Part shown: in pieces, positions 25,978-33,702 of the stretch
How the letters are laid out: every line of letters starts with the position of its first letter
How positions within the stretch are numbered: position 1 is the first letter of the stretch
Source of the DNA: Epilithonimonas bovis DSM 19482
GTDB taxonomy: Bacteria; Bacteroidota; Bacteroidia; Flavobacteriales; Weeksellaceae
DNA: 64,000 bases
Assembly (NCBI RefSeq): GCF_900108115.1
Contig: NZ_FTPU01000003.1
Span: forward strand, 62,001 to 126,000
Direction of reading: 5' to 3'
Notes under the pieces: model-generated
Seen by the model: the letters and a program-made list of their open reading frames with translations, nothing else
Database searches by the model: none
Told to the model about the DNA's origin: nothing
Position numbers and translations under genes: made by a program

Positions 25978-26691
25978 ATGGAGAACAAATTAAAAGAAAC
26001 ATTTCAAAAACTACAGAGCAATCATATAGAAAACAAATCTATCGAGGAAGTTCTGGAGATTCTTATACAGACTTTTCCCGATGAAGTTTGCTTCTCAACA
26101 AGTTTCAGTTTCGAAGATCAGGTGATTACTGATTATGTAAAAAATTCTGGGATCAAAATCTTTACCTTAGATACAGGCCGTTTGTTCGAAGATACCTACA
26201 ACACCTGGAATTTGACGAAATCCAAGTATAAACTCCCTATCAGGGCCTATTACCCAGACCCTGCGGAATTGGAACCATTCATTCAGGAAAAAGGGCCGGA
26301 TTCCTTTTATACATCCGTCGAAAACAGAAAAACTTGTTGTGATATTAGGAAGGTACATCCATTGAAAAGAGCGCTGAAGGGTAATAAGATTTGGATTACA
26401 GGTTTGCGTGCGGAACATTCTGTGGCAAGGGAAAACCTTACTCAGTTGGAATGGGATGAATCCAACCAAATTATCAAATACCATCCAATCCTTTTCTGGA
26501 CGACCGAGCAGGTGAGAGATTACATCAGAAAAAATAATATTCCTTACAATATTTTGCACGATAGAGGTTTCGTCAGTATTGGTTGTGCACCTTGTACACG
26601 GGCTGTGCAACCGGGTGAGGATTTTCGTGCAGGCCGCTGGTGGTGGGAAGATGCCAGTAAAAAAGAATGCGGGCTTCACGTACATAAATAA
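25978..26691 (+). CDS. cysH: phosphoadenylyl/adenylyl-sulfate reductase
   Basis: 237 residues. Reduces activated sulfate to sulfite with thioredoxin. It has the PP-loop-related FSFEDQVITDY, and the cysteine pairs in KTCCDIRKVHPL and IGCAPCTRAV bind a 4Fe-4S cluster, suggesting use of APS rather than PAPS. The catalytic ECGLH motif is near the C-terminus. A GTG at 25975 also opens the frame but the adjacent ATG is preferred. First gene of cysH-cysD-cysN-TSUP. Confidence 0.95.
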   Translation: MENKLKETFQKLQSNHIENKSIEEVLEILIQTFPDEVCFSTSFSFEDQVITDYVKNSGIKIFTLDTGRLFEDTYNTWNLTKSKYKLPIRAYYPDPAELEPFIQEKGPDSFYTSVENRKTCCDIRKVHPLKRALKGNKIWITGLRAEHSVARENLTQLEWDESNQIIKYHPILFWTTEQVRDYIRKNNIPYNILHDRGFVSIGCAPCTRAVQPGEDFRAGRWWWEDASKKECGLHVHK

Positions 26692-26709
26692 CAATTAATT
26701 AAGATTAAA

Positions 26710-27618
26710 ATGTCAAAATATCATTTGGATTATCTGGAGCAGTTAGAATCCGAAGCCATTCATATTTTCAGGGAAGTTGCGGGTCAGTTTGAGCGGCCGG
26801 CTTTGCTTTTTAGTGGTGGAAAAGACAGCATTACACTGGTGCATTTGGCACTCAAAGCTTTTCGTCCGGGTAAATTTCCGTTTCCGTTAGTTCATATCGA
26901 CACTGGCCATAATTTTCCCGAAGTTCTGGAATTTCGTGACCAGTTGGCTGAACAAATCGGAGAAAAACTAATTGTAAGAAAAGTTGAAGATACCATCAAA
27001 GAAAAAGGCCTGACCGAACCAAAAGGAAAATTGCCAAGTAGAAATGCATTGCAGACTTTCACATTATTGGACACGGTCGAAGAATTCGAATTCGATTGCT
27101 GTATTGGTGGCGGAAGACGAGATGAGGAAAAAGCCAGAGCAAAAGAAAGAATTTTCTCTGTTCGCGATGATTTTGGACAATGGGACCCGAAACTTCAGCG
27201 TCCCGAACTTTGGAATACTTACAATGGGAAAATCCATAAAGGAGAACAGGTGAGAGCATTTCCAATTAGTAACTGGACAGAGTTGGATGTTTGGAATTAT
27301 ATCTTGAAAGAAAATATTCAACTGCCTTCAATCTATTTTTCTCACGAGAGAGAAGTTCTGAATCTCGATAATCAATTTATCGCAATGAACGAGTTTGTGA
27401 ATCTGGAGGAAGGCGACATTGTAACCACGGAAAAAGTACGTTACAGAACGGTTGGGGATATGACTTGCACCGCCGCAGTTTTGTCCGAGGCAGATAATCT
27501 GGAACAAGTGATTGCAGAAATTATCACCACAAAAACCAGCGAACGAGGCGAAACCAGAATAGACGACAGAACTTCGGAAGCCGCAATGGAAGACAGAAAG
27601 AAAGCCGGATATTTTTAG
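26710..27618 (+). CDS. cysD: sulfate adenylyltransferase subunit 2
   Basis: 302 residues, full length. With CysN makes adenylyl sulfate from sulfate and ATP. PP-loop LLFSGGKDSITLVHLAL (about 36-52), CCIGGGRRDEEKARAKERIFS, and the normal C-terminus EDRKKAGYF. Starts 18 nt after cysH. Its stop codon is immediately followed by a dispersed hairpin repeat. Confidence 0.96.
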   Translation: MSKYHLDYLEQLESEAIHIFREVAGQFERPALLFSGGKDSITLVHLALKAFRPGKFPFPLVHIDTGHNFPEVLEFRDQLAEQIGEKLIVRKVEDTIKEKGLTEPKGKLPSRNALQTFTLLDTVEEFEFDCCIGGGRRDEEKARAKERIFSVRDDFGQWDPKLQRPELWNTYNGKIHKGEQVRAFPISNWTELDVWNYILKENIQLPSIYFSHEREVLNLDNQFIAMNEFVNLEEGDIVTTEKVRYRTVGDMTCTAAVLSEADNLEQVIAEIITTKTSERGETRIDDRTSEAAMEDRKKAGYF

Positions 27619-27713
27619 GAGCCGAGAACCTGCTGTCCGCTATATCTTTTGCTTTTTCATATATGAAAAAAAAGCAAAAGGATGCCGCTACCATCAGGGC
27701 TATTGAGCAATTC
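27617..27713. repeat. dispersed hairpin repeat, copy 1
   Basis: Fills the cysD-cysN gap. Its left part (GGAGC...TGCTGTCCGCTATATCTTTT) and right part (AAAAGGATGCCGCTACCATC, AGGGCTA) match 47657-47773. ATCTTTTGC and GCAAAAGGAT form an imperfect inverted pair, and the centre (TTTTTCATATATGAAAAA, 27653-27670) is itself palindromic, so the whole element folds as one hairpin. Confidence 0.75.
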
Positions 27714-27761
27714 TATGGTTAGATGATAACCAATCAACATTAACAATTAACCATTACAATA

Positions 27762-29000
27762 ATGGACATATTAAGATTTATAACTGCAGGAAGTGTAGAT
27801 GACGGAAAAAGTACACTGATAGGCAGATTATTATACGATAGCAAAAACATTCTGATAGACCAATTGGAAGCTGTTGAACGCGCCAGCAAATTCAAAAATG
27901 ACGGAACTATTGATTTGGCATTACTGACAGACGGTTTGAGAGCCGAACGTGAACAAGGAATTACAATTGATGTGGCTTACAAATATTTCTCAACACCAAA
28001 ACGTAAATTCATCATCGCAGATGCGCCGGGTCACGTTCAATATACCCGAAATATGATTACCGGAGCCAGTAACGCTGCTTTAATCATTATTCTGATTGAT
28101 GCCAGAAACGGAATCATAGAACAGACCAAAAGACATTCAATCATTGCATCTTTGCTTAACATTCCGAATGTTGTTGTGGCGATTAATAAGTTGGACTTAG
28201 TTGGGTATTCGGAAGAGATTTTCAATAATATCAAAAGCGACTATTCCAAAATGGCAGAACAGCTGTCTTTGAATAATGTCGTTTATATTCCAATCTCAGC
28301 TTTAAATGGAGACAATATCGTTGACCAATCCGAAAACCTGAATTGGTACGAAGGGAAAACTTTACTCGATTATTTGGAAACTGTTGAGCTGGAAAATACA
28401 ATCAATCTCGATAAAGCCAGATTTCCTGTTCAATACGTAATTCGTCCTCAGACAGAAGAACTTCACGATTATCGTGGATATGCAGGAAAAATCACCAGCG
28501 GAATTTATAAAGTTGGAGATTCGGTGACGATTTTACCTTCCGGAACTGAAAGTAAGATTTCTGTAATAGAAGTCGCTCAAAAACAAGTTGAAGAAGCATT
28601 TGCGCCTCAAAGTGTGGTTTTGCATTTGGAAAATGATGTAGATATCAGCCGTGGAGATTTGATTGTAAAATCTGATGACCTGCCAAAAATTGAACAGGAG
28701 CTGGAAGTTCTCGTTTGCTGGATGGGCGATAAACCTTTGAAATCTGGTTCAAAATATCTGATTCAAAATAACACAACTCAAGTCAAAGGAATCGTAAAAG
28801 ACATCGAATATAAATTGGATGTCAATACTTTGGAAAAACAAGAAGTGGAGCAAGTTTCACTCAACGAAATCGTAAAACTAAAACTCAAAACTGCAAAACC
28901 TTTAGCTTACGATTCTTACAAAGATTTGGCTTCCAATGGCGGAATTATCTTTATTGATGAGACAAGTTTTGTAACAGTTGGTGCAGGATTGATTCAGTAA
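27762..29000 (+). CDS. cysN: sulfate adenylyltransferase subunit 1 (GTPase)
   Basis: 412 residues, the GTPase regulatory subunit of ATP sulfurylase. EF-Tu-like G domain: G1 GSVDDGKSTLIG, G3 DAPGHVQYTRNM, G4 NKLD; then beta-barrel domains (from about 220). No CysC (APS kinase) extension, which agrees with direct APS reduction by CysH. It is separated from cysD by a 143-nt gap holding the repeat, yet is clearly part of the same pathway unit. Confidence 0.95.
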   Translation: MDILRFITAGSVDDGKSTLIGRLLYDSKNILIDQLEAVERASKFKNDGTIDLALLTDGLRAEREQGITIDVAYKYFSTPKRKFIIADAPGHVQYTRNMITGASNAALIIILIDARNGIIEQTKRHSIIASLLNIPNVVVAINKLDLVGYSEEIFNNIKSDYSKMAEQLSLNNVVYIPISALNGDNIVDQSENLNWYEGKTLLDYLETVELENTINLDKARFPVQYVIRPQTEELHDYRGYAGKITSGIYKVGDSVTILPSGTESKISVIEVAQKQVEEAFAPQSVVLHLENDVDISRGDLIVKSDDLPKIEQELEVLVCWMGDKPLKSGSKYLIQNNTTQVKGIVKDIEYKLDVNTLEKQEVEQVSLNEIVKLKLKTAKPLAYDSYKDLASNGGIIFIDETSFVTVGAGLIQ

Positions 29001-29010
29001 TTGTAACATT

Positions 29011-29033
29011 GTCAGGTTGAGCTTGTCGAAGTC
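29011..29033. repeat. short intergenic repeat-like sequence
   Basis: GTCAGGTTGAGCTTGTCGAA at 29011-29030 matches the kind of short intergenic repeat with TTCGACAAGCTCA that recurs in many Bacteroidota genomes. Only one copy is in the window, so this rests on memory of other genomes. Confidence 0.4.
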
Positions 29034-29051
29034 TATTTAAAAATTAAAAAT

Positions 29052-30344
29052 TTGACATCAAAAATTTCACTTCCGGTTTTCATCAATGCATCGACTAACA
29101 AAATTTTGATTATCGGCGGTGGAAAATTAGCTTCGGAACAGCTTAATGATATTATGCAGAATATTCCGGATGCTAATATCAGCGTTCTCGCAAAGAGACT
29201 GTCTGATGATATCAAAAACCTGTTACTGGAAAATACATCGGTCAAAATTATCAATGAAGATTTTGATGATTCCTATTTGGAGATTGCGGATTTGTTCATT
29301 GTGGCGACAGAGGATTCTGCCCAAGACCAATTGATAATTAATAAAATTAAGGAAAGAAAGAATCTATATTTTGCGCCTAGTCTTCCTTCTGATAATGATT
29401 TTTTCTTTCGTGGGAATAATGATAATCAAGACAGGAAAAATCTTTTCTTTATTAATGGTGAAAAGAAATGGCGAAGAATAGCAAGTATTTTTTTCTTTGC
29501 TTTTGTAATTTTATTAATAGGAAATATTCTATCTTTTTACATCGGATTCAACGATTTAGAAGTCGCTTATCAATATCTGAATCATAATACGGACGAACGA
29601 TTTTTCTGGTTATTCTTGGTCGGTTTTCTAGCACAATTGATTGATGGCGCTTTGGGAATGGGTTACGGTGTGACTTGTACAGCCGCGCTTTTATATATTG
29701 GGATTCCATTACCTGCAATCAGTAGTAGTATTCATACGGCTGAGATGTTTTCGAGTGGCGCTTCGGGTTTCAGTCATTACAAATTCGGGAATATTAATAA
29801 AAAATTATTCAAGAATATATTAATTCCAGGTGTGATTGGAGCCGTTGTTGGAGCTTTGTTGCTATCATATTTTGGAGAAAAATATGCAGGAATTATTAAA
29901 CCGATTTTGGCGACTTATACATTCATTCTTGGGGTAAGGATTCTCTTTAATGCATTCAAGAAAAATAAAAAACGTAAGAAGACGAAAAGAGTAGGCTGGT
30001 TAGCCGGAGCAGGTGGTTTCTTAGATTCTTTCGGCGGTGGCGGTTGGGGACCTTTGGTAACTTCAACTTTAATTTCAAAAGGAAAAACACCCCGTTATAT
30101 CATCGGAACAGTCAGCTTAACCGAGTTTTTCGTAACATTCGCAAGTGCATTGACATTCTTTTCGGTTATCGGAATCAGTCATTGGCAGTTGATAGCAGCC
30201 TTGATTTTAGGAGGTGTTTTTGCAGCGCCAATTGCAGCGAAATTAGCCGGTAAATTACCTTTGAAAGCAATGTTTATCGGAGTTGGACTGATGGTAATTA
30301 TTTGGAGTTTGAATGTTCTTTTGAAGACATTTCATTTAATCTAA
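29052..30344 (+). CDS. siroheme-synthase-like domain fused to TSUP permease
   Basis: 430 residues from a TTG start; no ATG or GTG lies between the upstream in-frame stop at 29004 and this point. Residues 1-125 resemble the NAD-binding domain of precorrin-2 dehydrogenase/ferrochelatase (CysG N-part): ILIIGGGKLASEQL, then a strand/helix pattern and LFIVATEDSAQDQLI. Residues about 140-430 are a TauE/SafE (TSUP) membrane domain with about eight helices (DGALGMGYGVTCTAALL and AGAGGFLDSFGGGGWGPLV are the paired family motifs). TSUP proteins move sulfite, sulfonates or related anions. Position after cysHDN suggests siroheme synthesis for sulfite reductase plus export of excess sulfite. Confidence 0.85.
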   Translation: MTSKISLPVFINASTNKILIIGGGKLASEQLNDIMQNIPDANISVLAKRLSDDIKNLLLENTSVKIINEDFDDSYLEIADLFIVATEDSAQDQLIINKIKERKNLYFAPSLPSDNDFFFRGNNDNQDRKNLFFINGEKKWRRIASIFFFAFVILLIGNILSFYIGFNDLEVAYQYLNHNTDERFFWLFLVGFLAQLIDGALGMGYGVTCTAALLYIGIPLPAISSSIHTAEMFSSGASGFSHYKFGNINKKLFKNILIPGVIGAVVGALLLSYFGEKYAGIIKPILATYTFILGVRILFNAFKKNKKRKKTKRVGWLAGAGGFLDSFGGGGWGPLVTSTLISKGKTPRYIIGTVSLTEFFVTFASALTFFSVIGISHWQLIAALILGGVFAAPIAAKLAGKLPLKAMFIGVGLMVIIWSLNVLLKTFHLI

Positions 30345-30700
30345 ATTTCCTGCCCAAACTGTAAGATAAAACCATTGTTGTCATAAATGGCGAACTCGCG
30401 CATTCCCCATTCAAAAGTTTCCAATTCGTAGCAAATTTTAACGTCTGATTTTAAGCTTTCCCAAATTTCATCAACATTCTGAACATTGATGTAAAAACTT
30501 CCTGTAAAATTAGGTTTGATGAAAACTGTATGTTGGTTGGGTTTTGCAAACATTAGTTCAACATTATCTCGAGAAACGGAAGCCCAACCCCAATCTTCAT
30601 TCTTTTCTCCAAGTTCAAAACCGAGAATGTCTGTATAGAATTCTATCGTTTCTTCAAATTGGTCGGTCCAAAGAATCGGTCTTAAAGAATTGAATTTCAT
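30341..30700 (-). CDS. VOC (glyoxalase/bleomycin-resistance fold) protein
   Basis: 119 residues, a single VOC domain with the two beta-alpha-beta-beta-beta modules (LRPILWTDQFEETIEFYTDILGFEL and FYINVQNVDEIWESLK...FAIYDNNGFILQF). It probably acts as a dimer. Metal ligands are incomplete, so a sequestration or unknown enzymatic role is as likely as dioxygenase or lyase. It starts 1 nt after the PepSY gene stop (cotranscribed) and its end overlaps the TSUP stop by 4 bp in antiparallel sense. Confidence 0.8.
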   Translation of the reverse strand: MKFNSLRPILWTDQFEETIEFYTDILGFELGEKNEDWGWASVSRDNVELMFAKPNQHTVFIKPNFTGSFYINVQNVDEIWESLKSDVKICYELETFEWGMREFAIYDNNGFILQFGQEI

Positions 30701-30701
30701 A

Positions 30702-31217
30702 TTAGATAAACGTCAAAAGCAAAGCAATCACAATCCCAATAATCGTGAAAATCATCCCTCTTTTGAAGATTTTCGACTTCGGAGGAAACATCCAAAAACT
30801 TGATAGCACAAAGAAAAATAATGATATTCCAAAAAAAGTATTGAGTGGAGAAAGCGTGTCTTTGGATTGAGATTTATGAAGCTTAGTCATTTTATCCAGG
30901 ACAAAAGGCAATTCCTTTTTCTTATATTTTGCTTCACCAGTTTTTATATTATAAGTCCCTTGTTTGAAATACATTACATCGCCTTTGGTTTTATCAACCT
31001 CAAAACCTTTGATTTTAATTTCTTTACCCAGCTTTTTCTCATCCAGATTGGGCTCGAATGTCTTTTCGTAGTTTTTCTCTTTTTTAAGAAAATCAGTATC
31101 ACGGTAAACCAAAAGTACGCCGCTGATTGCATAGACTGCCATAATCCCTGCGAGGAAATAACCGAGATAACGGTGCGTGATTCTCATAAAAGTTTTTGTA
31201 TTCCTGATTTTATCCAT
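30702..31217 (-). CDS. PepSY-associated membrane protein
   Basis: 171 residues from MDKIRNTKTF; an ATG at 31256 would add 13 unlikely residues. Helix 1 (YLGYFLAGIMAVYAISGVLLVY) carries the GxxxxxxAISGxLL signature of PepSY-TM proteins, followed by a soluble Lys-rich part and two C-terminal helices (FFGISLFFFVLSSFWMF, MIFTIIGIVIALLLTF). Such proteins often accompany siderophore receptors and may be linked to iron release or reduction at the inner membrane. Second gene of the operon, 85 nt after the receptor. Confidence 0.8.
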   Translation of the reverse strand: MDKIRNTKTFMRITHRYLGYFLAGIMAVYAISGVLLVYRDTDFLKKEKNYEKTFEPNLDEKKLGKEIKIKGFEVDKTKGDVMYFKQGTYNIKTGEAKYKKKELPFVLDKMTKLHKSQSKDTLSPLNTFFGISLFFFVLSSFWMFPPKSKIFKRGMIFTIIGIVIALLLTFI

Positions 31218-31302
31218 TGTATTATTGTTTTTTATTAATATGAAAAGTGGAGACAAATGTATGACTCCACTTTTATTTTTAGAAATTTGATTTGATATTT
31301 TT

Positions 31303-33558
31303 TTACAGTTTGTACGTCAATGTCACATAAACGTTTCTTGGCATTATCGGGTTCACGGAATAATTCTCGTGTACTGTGTAATTCAATACATTGAATGCGT
31401 TGCCTAATTTTCCCTGAAGAAGGAATTTTTTGTACTGATAAGCGATACTGAAATCAACCTGAGTAAAATCTGTCAGCGGAATCATTCTGTCCGTTTTCTG
31501 ATTGCCGTTTGCATCTTTTAAATTATTCCAACCACCATATCTGCTGCCGGTGTAGAATGCAGTGGCTCCGATTTTCAATCCTTTTACATATCTGTCAAAT
31601 GTATAAAATACTGATGCATTGGCAGTGTTAAGTGGTGTTCGTACAATTCTTTCACCTTCTATAAAACTTCCGTCCGTATTCGGAGTATCAAGATAAGTCA
31701 TATGATTATAAGAATATCCGGCGATAATTGAAAGATTGGATAAAGGATTACCTGTAATATCTAATTCTACACCTCGGCTTCTTGTTTTACCGGTTAATTC
31801 TTTTACATTGGTATTGGTATTTACTTGTCCCGACGCATTGAATGCTGCCATTTGTGCAAGGTTGCTATTATCAATCTGATATGCAGTAGCATTAAATGCT
31901 AAAGTGTTGGAAAACAGATTTTTTTTGAATCCTAATTCCCACTGATCTACAATAGATGGATCCAAAGATTTATCATTAATGTCAATTCCAGTATTTGGAA
32001 TGAAAGAATTGGTATAGCTGGCAAACGTCATAAAGCTATCCGTCCATTGATAGACCAATCCTAATCGAGGAGAAAATGCATTTTTACTCATGTCTCCGGC
32101 AATGTCTTCTTTTTTATAAGATTTTGTACCGAATGCATAGGTTGTTTTTAACGGTGTCATATTTTCCAGATAAGACCATCTGATACCAGCCAGAACTTTT
32201 AATTTTTCAGTTACAGAAATTAAATCCTGAATGTAAACGCCAACTCGTCTTGTAGGTGTTCTTGTCAGATCTTTTTTTGAAGTGTCTGGTTTGTAACCGC
32301 TGCTCCAGGAATTTTCATCAGTAAGGCTGATATTCCCATTGGTATTATTTCCATTGGTTCCGTAAACCAAAGAAGATTCAGCCCAACTGCCATCTTGCTT
32401 TTGAAAATAATAAGTATAATTGTCCGACTGAAGATAATCTGCATCGGCACCAAAAAGTAGTTTATGTTTTACTTTTCCGGTACTGAATTCGCCATTCAGA
32501 TTAACCTGAACAGAGCCGTAATTCTGTTCGTTATAAGTTCTTGTCATGCTTCTGTTCCAAAGATAGGAACCATTGCTTTGCAGATACCACTGCATTCTCT
32601 CATTTCCAAAAAAATCTTTAGTATAATTCTGATAAGACCCAACAACATTCAAGTTCCAGTTATTGTTGATCTCATGATTTAGAGTAACCGTGCTCGTCGC
32701 CATCTGTGTATCCTGATATTGAAAATCAGAAGCCGGATTTTTACGGATGTCAATCAAATCATTGATGACCGATCTTGAAGTCTTGGTATCCAAAACTAAT
32801 GTACCAACTCCAAAATCCGGTGTGAAATCATTTTTAAGATAATCGCCCTCAACTATTAATTGCGTTTTGTCCGATATATTAAAAAGAAAACTTGGATTAA
32901 AGTAATATTTCTGAGAAGTCACCTTGTCTCGGAAACTCGCTTTGTCTTCAAAAGCACCATTCACGCGGAAAGCAGAGCTTTTGGACAAGGCATCATAGAA
33001 ATCCAAAGTCGTTTTATAATTATCCCAGCTTCCTGTACTTACAGTAACACTTCCACCTTGGTTGAAAATTGGCTTTTTAGTAATCATATTCATAATACCT
33101 CCAGGTGCTACATTGCCGTAGAGAATAGCTGCACCGCCTTTTAGTATTTCTACACGTTCCATTCCGGAAACTTCAGGAAAAATACCACTATTTACTCGGG
33201 CGCCATTTTTGTAGATATTTTCAGCACCAAATGCGTAACCTCTAGCTCCAAAACTGTCTTGGGATCCACCTCTTGCAGAAGTAATATACATTCCATTGAC
33301 ATTTCTGACCACATCAGAAAGCTGCTGAGCTTGTTGCTGTTCTATGATTTCGTGTGTGACAATTGCAGTAGCCTGAGGATTTTCCATTACGTCCAAATTA
33401 GACTTTGTAGTGAAAATTTTTGCACGGTTTGGATTACCTGCTTTATGAAGTTTGACATCCTCTATAGTTCTCACATCTAGAGAATCTGCTTTTTTTTCCT
33501 GAGCGTAACCAAAAGTGGATAGGGAAATAAGTCCTAGTGCAACGGCTTTTCTTTTCAT
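31303..33558 (-). CDS. TonB-dependent siderophore receptor
   Basis: 751 residues from MKRKAVALGL (a start at 33585 would add 9). Signal peptide ends TFGYAQ. The plug domain (about 45-165) has AIVTHEIIEQQQAQQLSDVV, GARGYAFGAENIYKNG, and VSGMERVEILKGGAAILYGN ending in GGIMNMITKKP. A 22-strand barrel follows (about 170-751) with the FhuA/FoxA-like tail NAFNVLNY...RNVYVTLTYKL. No SusC-type N-terminal carboxypeptidase-like domain, so it is a siderophore-class rather than glycan receptor. The ligand is unknown. Two Fur-like boxes flank its promoter. Confidence 0.92.
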   Translation of the reverse strand: MKRKAVALGLISLSTFGYAQEKKADSLDVRTIEDVKLHKAGNPNRAKIFTTKSNLDVMENPQATAIVTHEIIEQQQAQQLSDVVRNVNGMYITSARGGSQDSFGARGYAFGAENIYKNGARVNSGIFPEVSGMERVEILKGGAAILYGNVAPGGIMNMITKKPIFNQGGSVTVSTGSWDNYKTTLDFYDALSKSSAFRVNGAFEDKASFRDKVTSQKYYFNPSFLFNISDKTQLIVEGDYLKNDFTPDFGVGTLVLDTKTSRSVINDLIDIRKNPASDFQYQDTQMATSTVTLNHEINNNWNLNVVGSYQNYTKDFFGNERMQWYLQSNGSYLWNRSMTRTYNEQNYGSVQVNLNGEFSTGKVKHKLLFGADADYLQSDNYTYYFQKQDGSWAESSLVYGTNGNNTNGNISLTDENSWSSGYKPDTSKKDLTRTPTRRVGVYIQDLISVTEKLKVLAGIRWSYLENMTPLKTTYAFGTKSYKKEDIAGDMSKNAFSPRLGLVYQWTDSFMTFASYTNSFIPNTGIDINDKSLDPSIVDQWELGFKKNLFSNTLAFNATAYQIDNSNLAQMAAFNASGQVNTNTNVKELTGKTRSRGVELDITGNPLSNLSIIAGYSYNHMTYLDTPNTDGSFIEGERIVRTPLNTANASVFYTFDRYVKGLKIGATAFYTGSRYGGWNNLKDANGNQKTDRMIPLTDFTQVDFSIAYQYKKFLLQGKLGNAFNVLNYTVHENYSVNPIMPRNVYVTLTYKL

Positions 33559-33565
33559 AGTTTTA

Positions 33566-33582
33566 TTTAGAATGATTAAAAA
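33566..33582. promoter_or_regulatory. Fur-like box, downstream copy
   Basis: TTTAGAAT-G-ATTAAAAA: the left half is a perfect match to the palindrome TTTAGAAT-N-ATTCTAAA, the right half partial. It covers the predicted transcription start of the receptor operon. Confidence 0.5.
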
Positions 33583-33587
33583 CAATG

Positions 33588-33618
33588 CAAATATATGGAT
33601 ACTGTTAATTTTTCCAAA
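33588..33618 (-). promoter_or_regulatory. promoter of siderophore receptor operon
   Basis: On the minus strand TTTG (33615-33618), exactly 19 nt, TATATTTG (33588-33595): a perfect Bacteroidota promoter. Confidence 0.75.
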
Positions 33619-33623
33619 TATTA

Positions 33624-33640
33624 TTTTAAATAATTCTAAA
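33624..33640. promoter_or_regulatory. Fur-like box, upstream copy
   Basis: TTTTAAAT-A-ATTCTAAA: the right half matches the palindrome perfectly, the left in six of eight positions. Centre is 58 bp from that of the other box, so the two bracket the promoter. Confidence 0.5.
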
Positions 33641-33702
33641 TAAACCTATTGATTAGTGGTTAAATTGTTGTTTGTTAAGGTTTTGTTATAATCTGATTTT
33701 TA

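Noticed and set aside
27651-27675. Hairpin after cysD taken as a simple terminator
   Set aside because: It is the centre of a longer repeat found again at 47.7 kb, and cysN downstream belongs to the same pathway unit, so a strong terminator here is unlikely.
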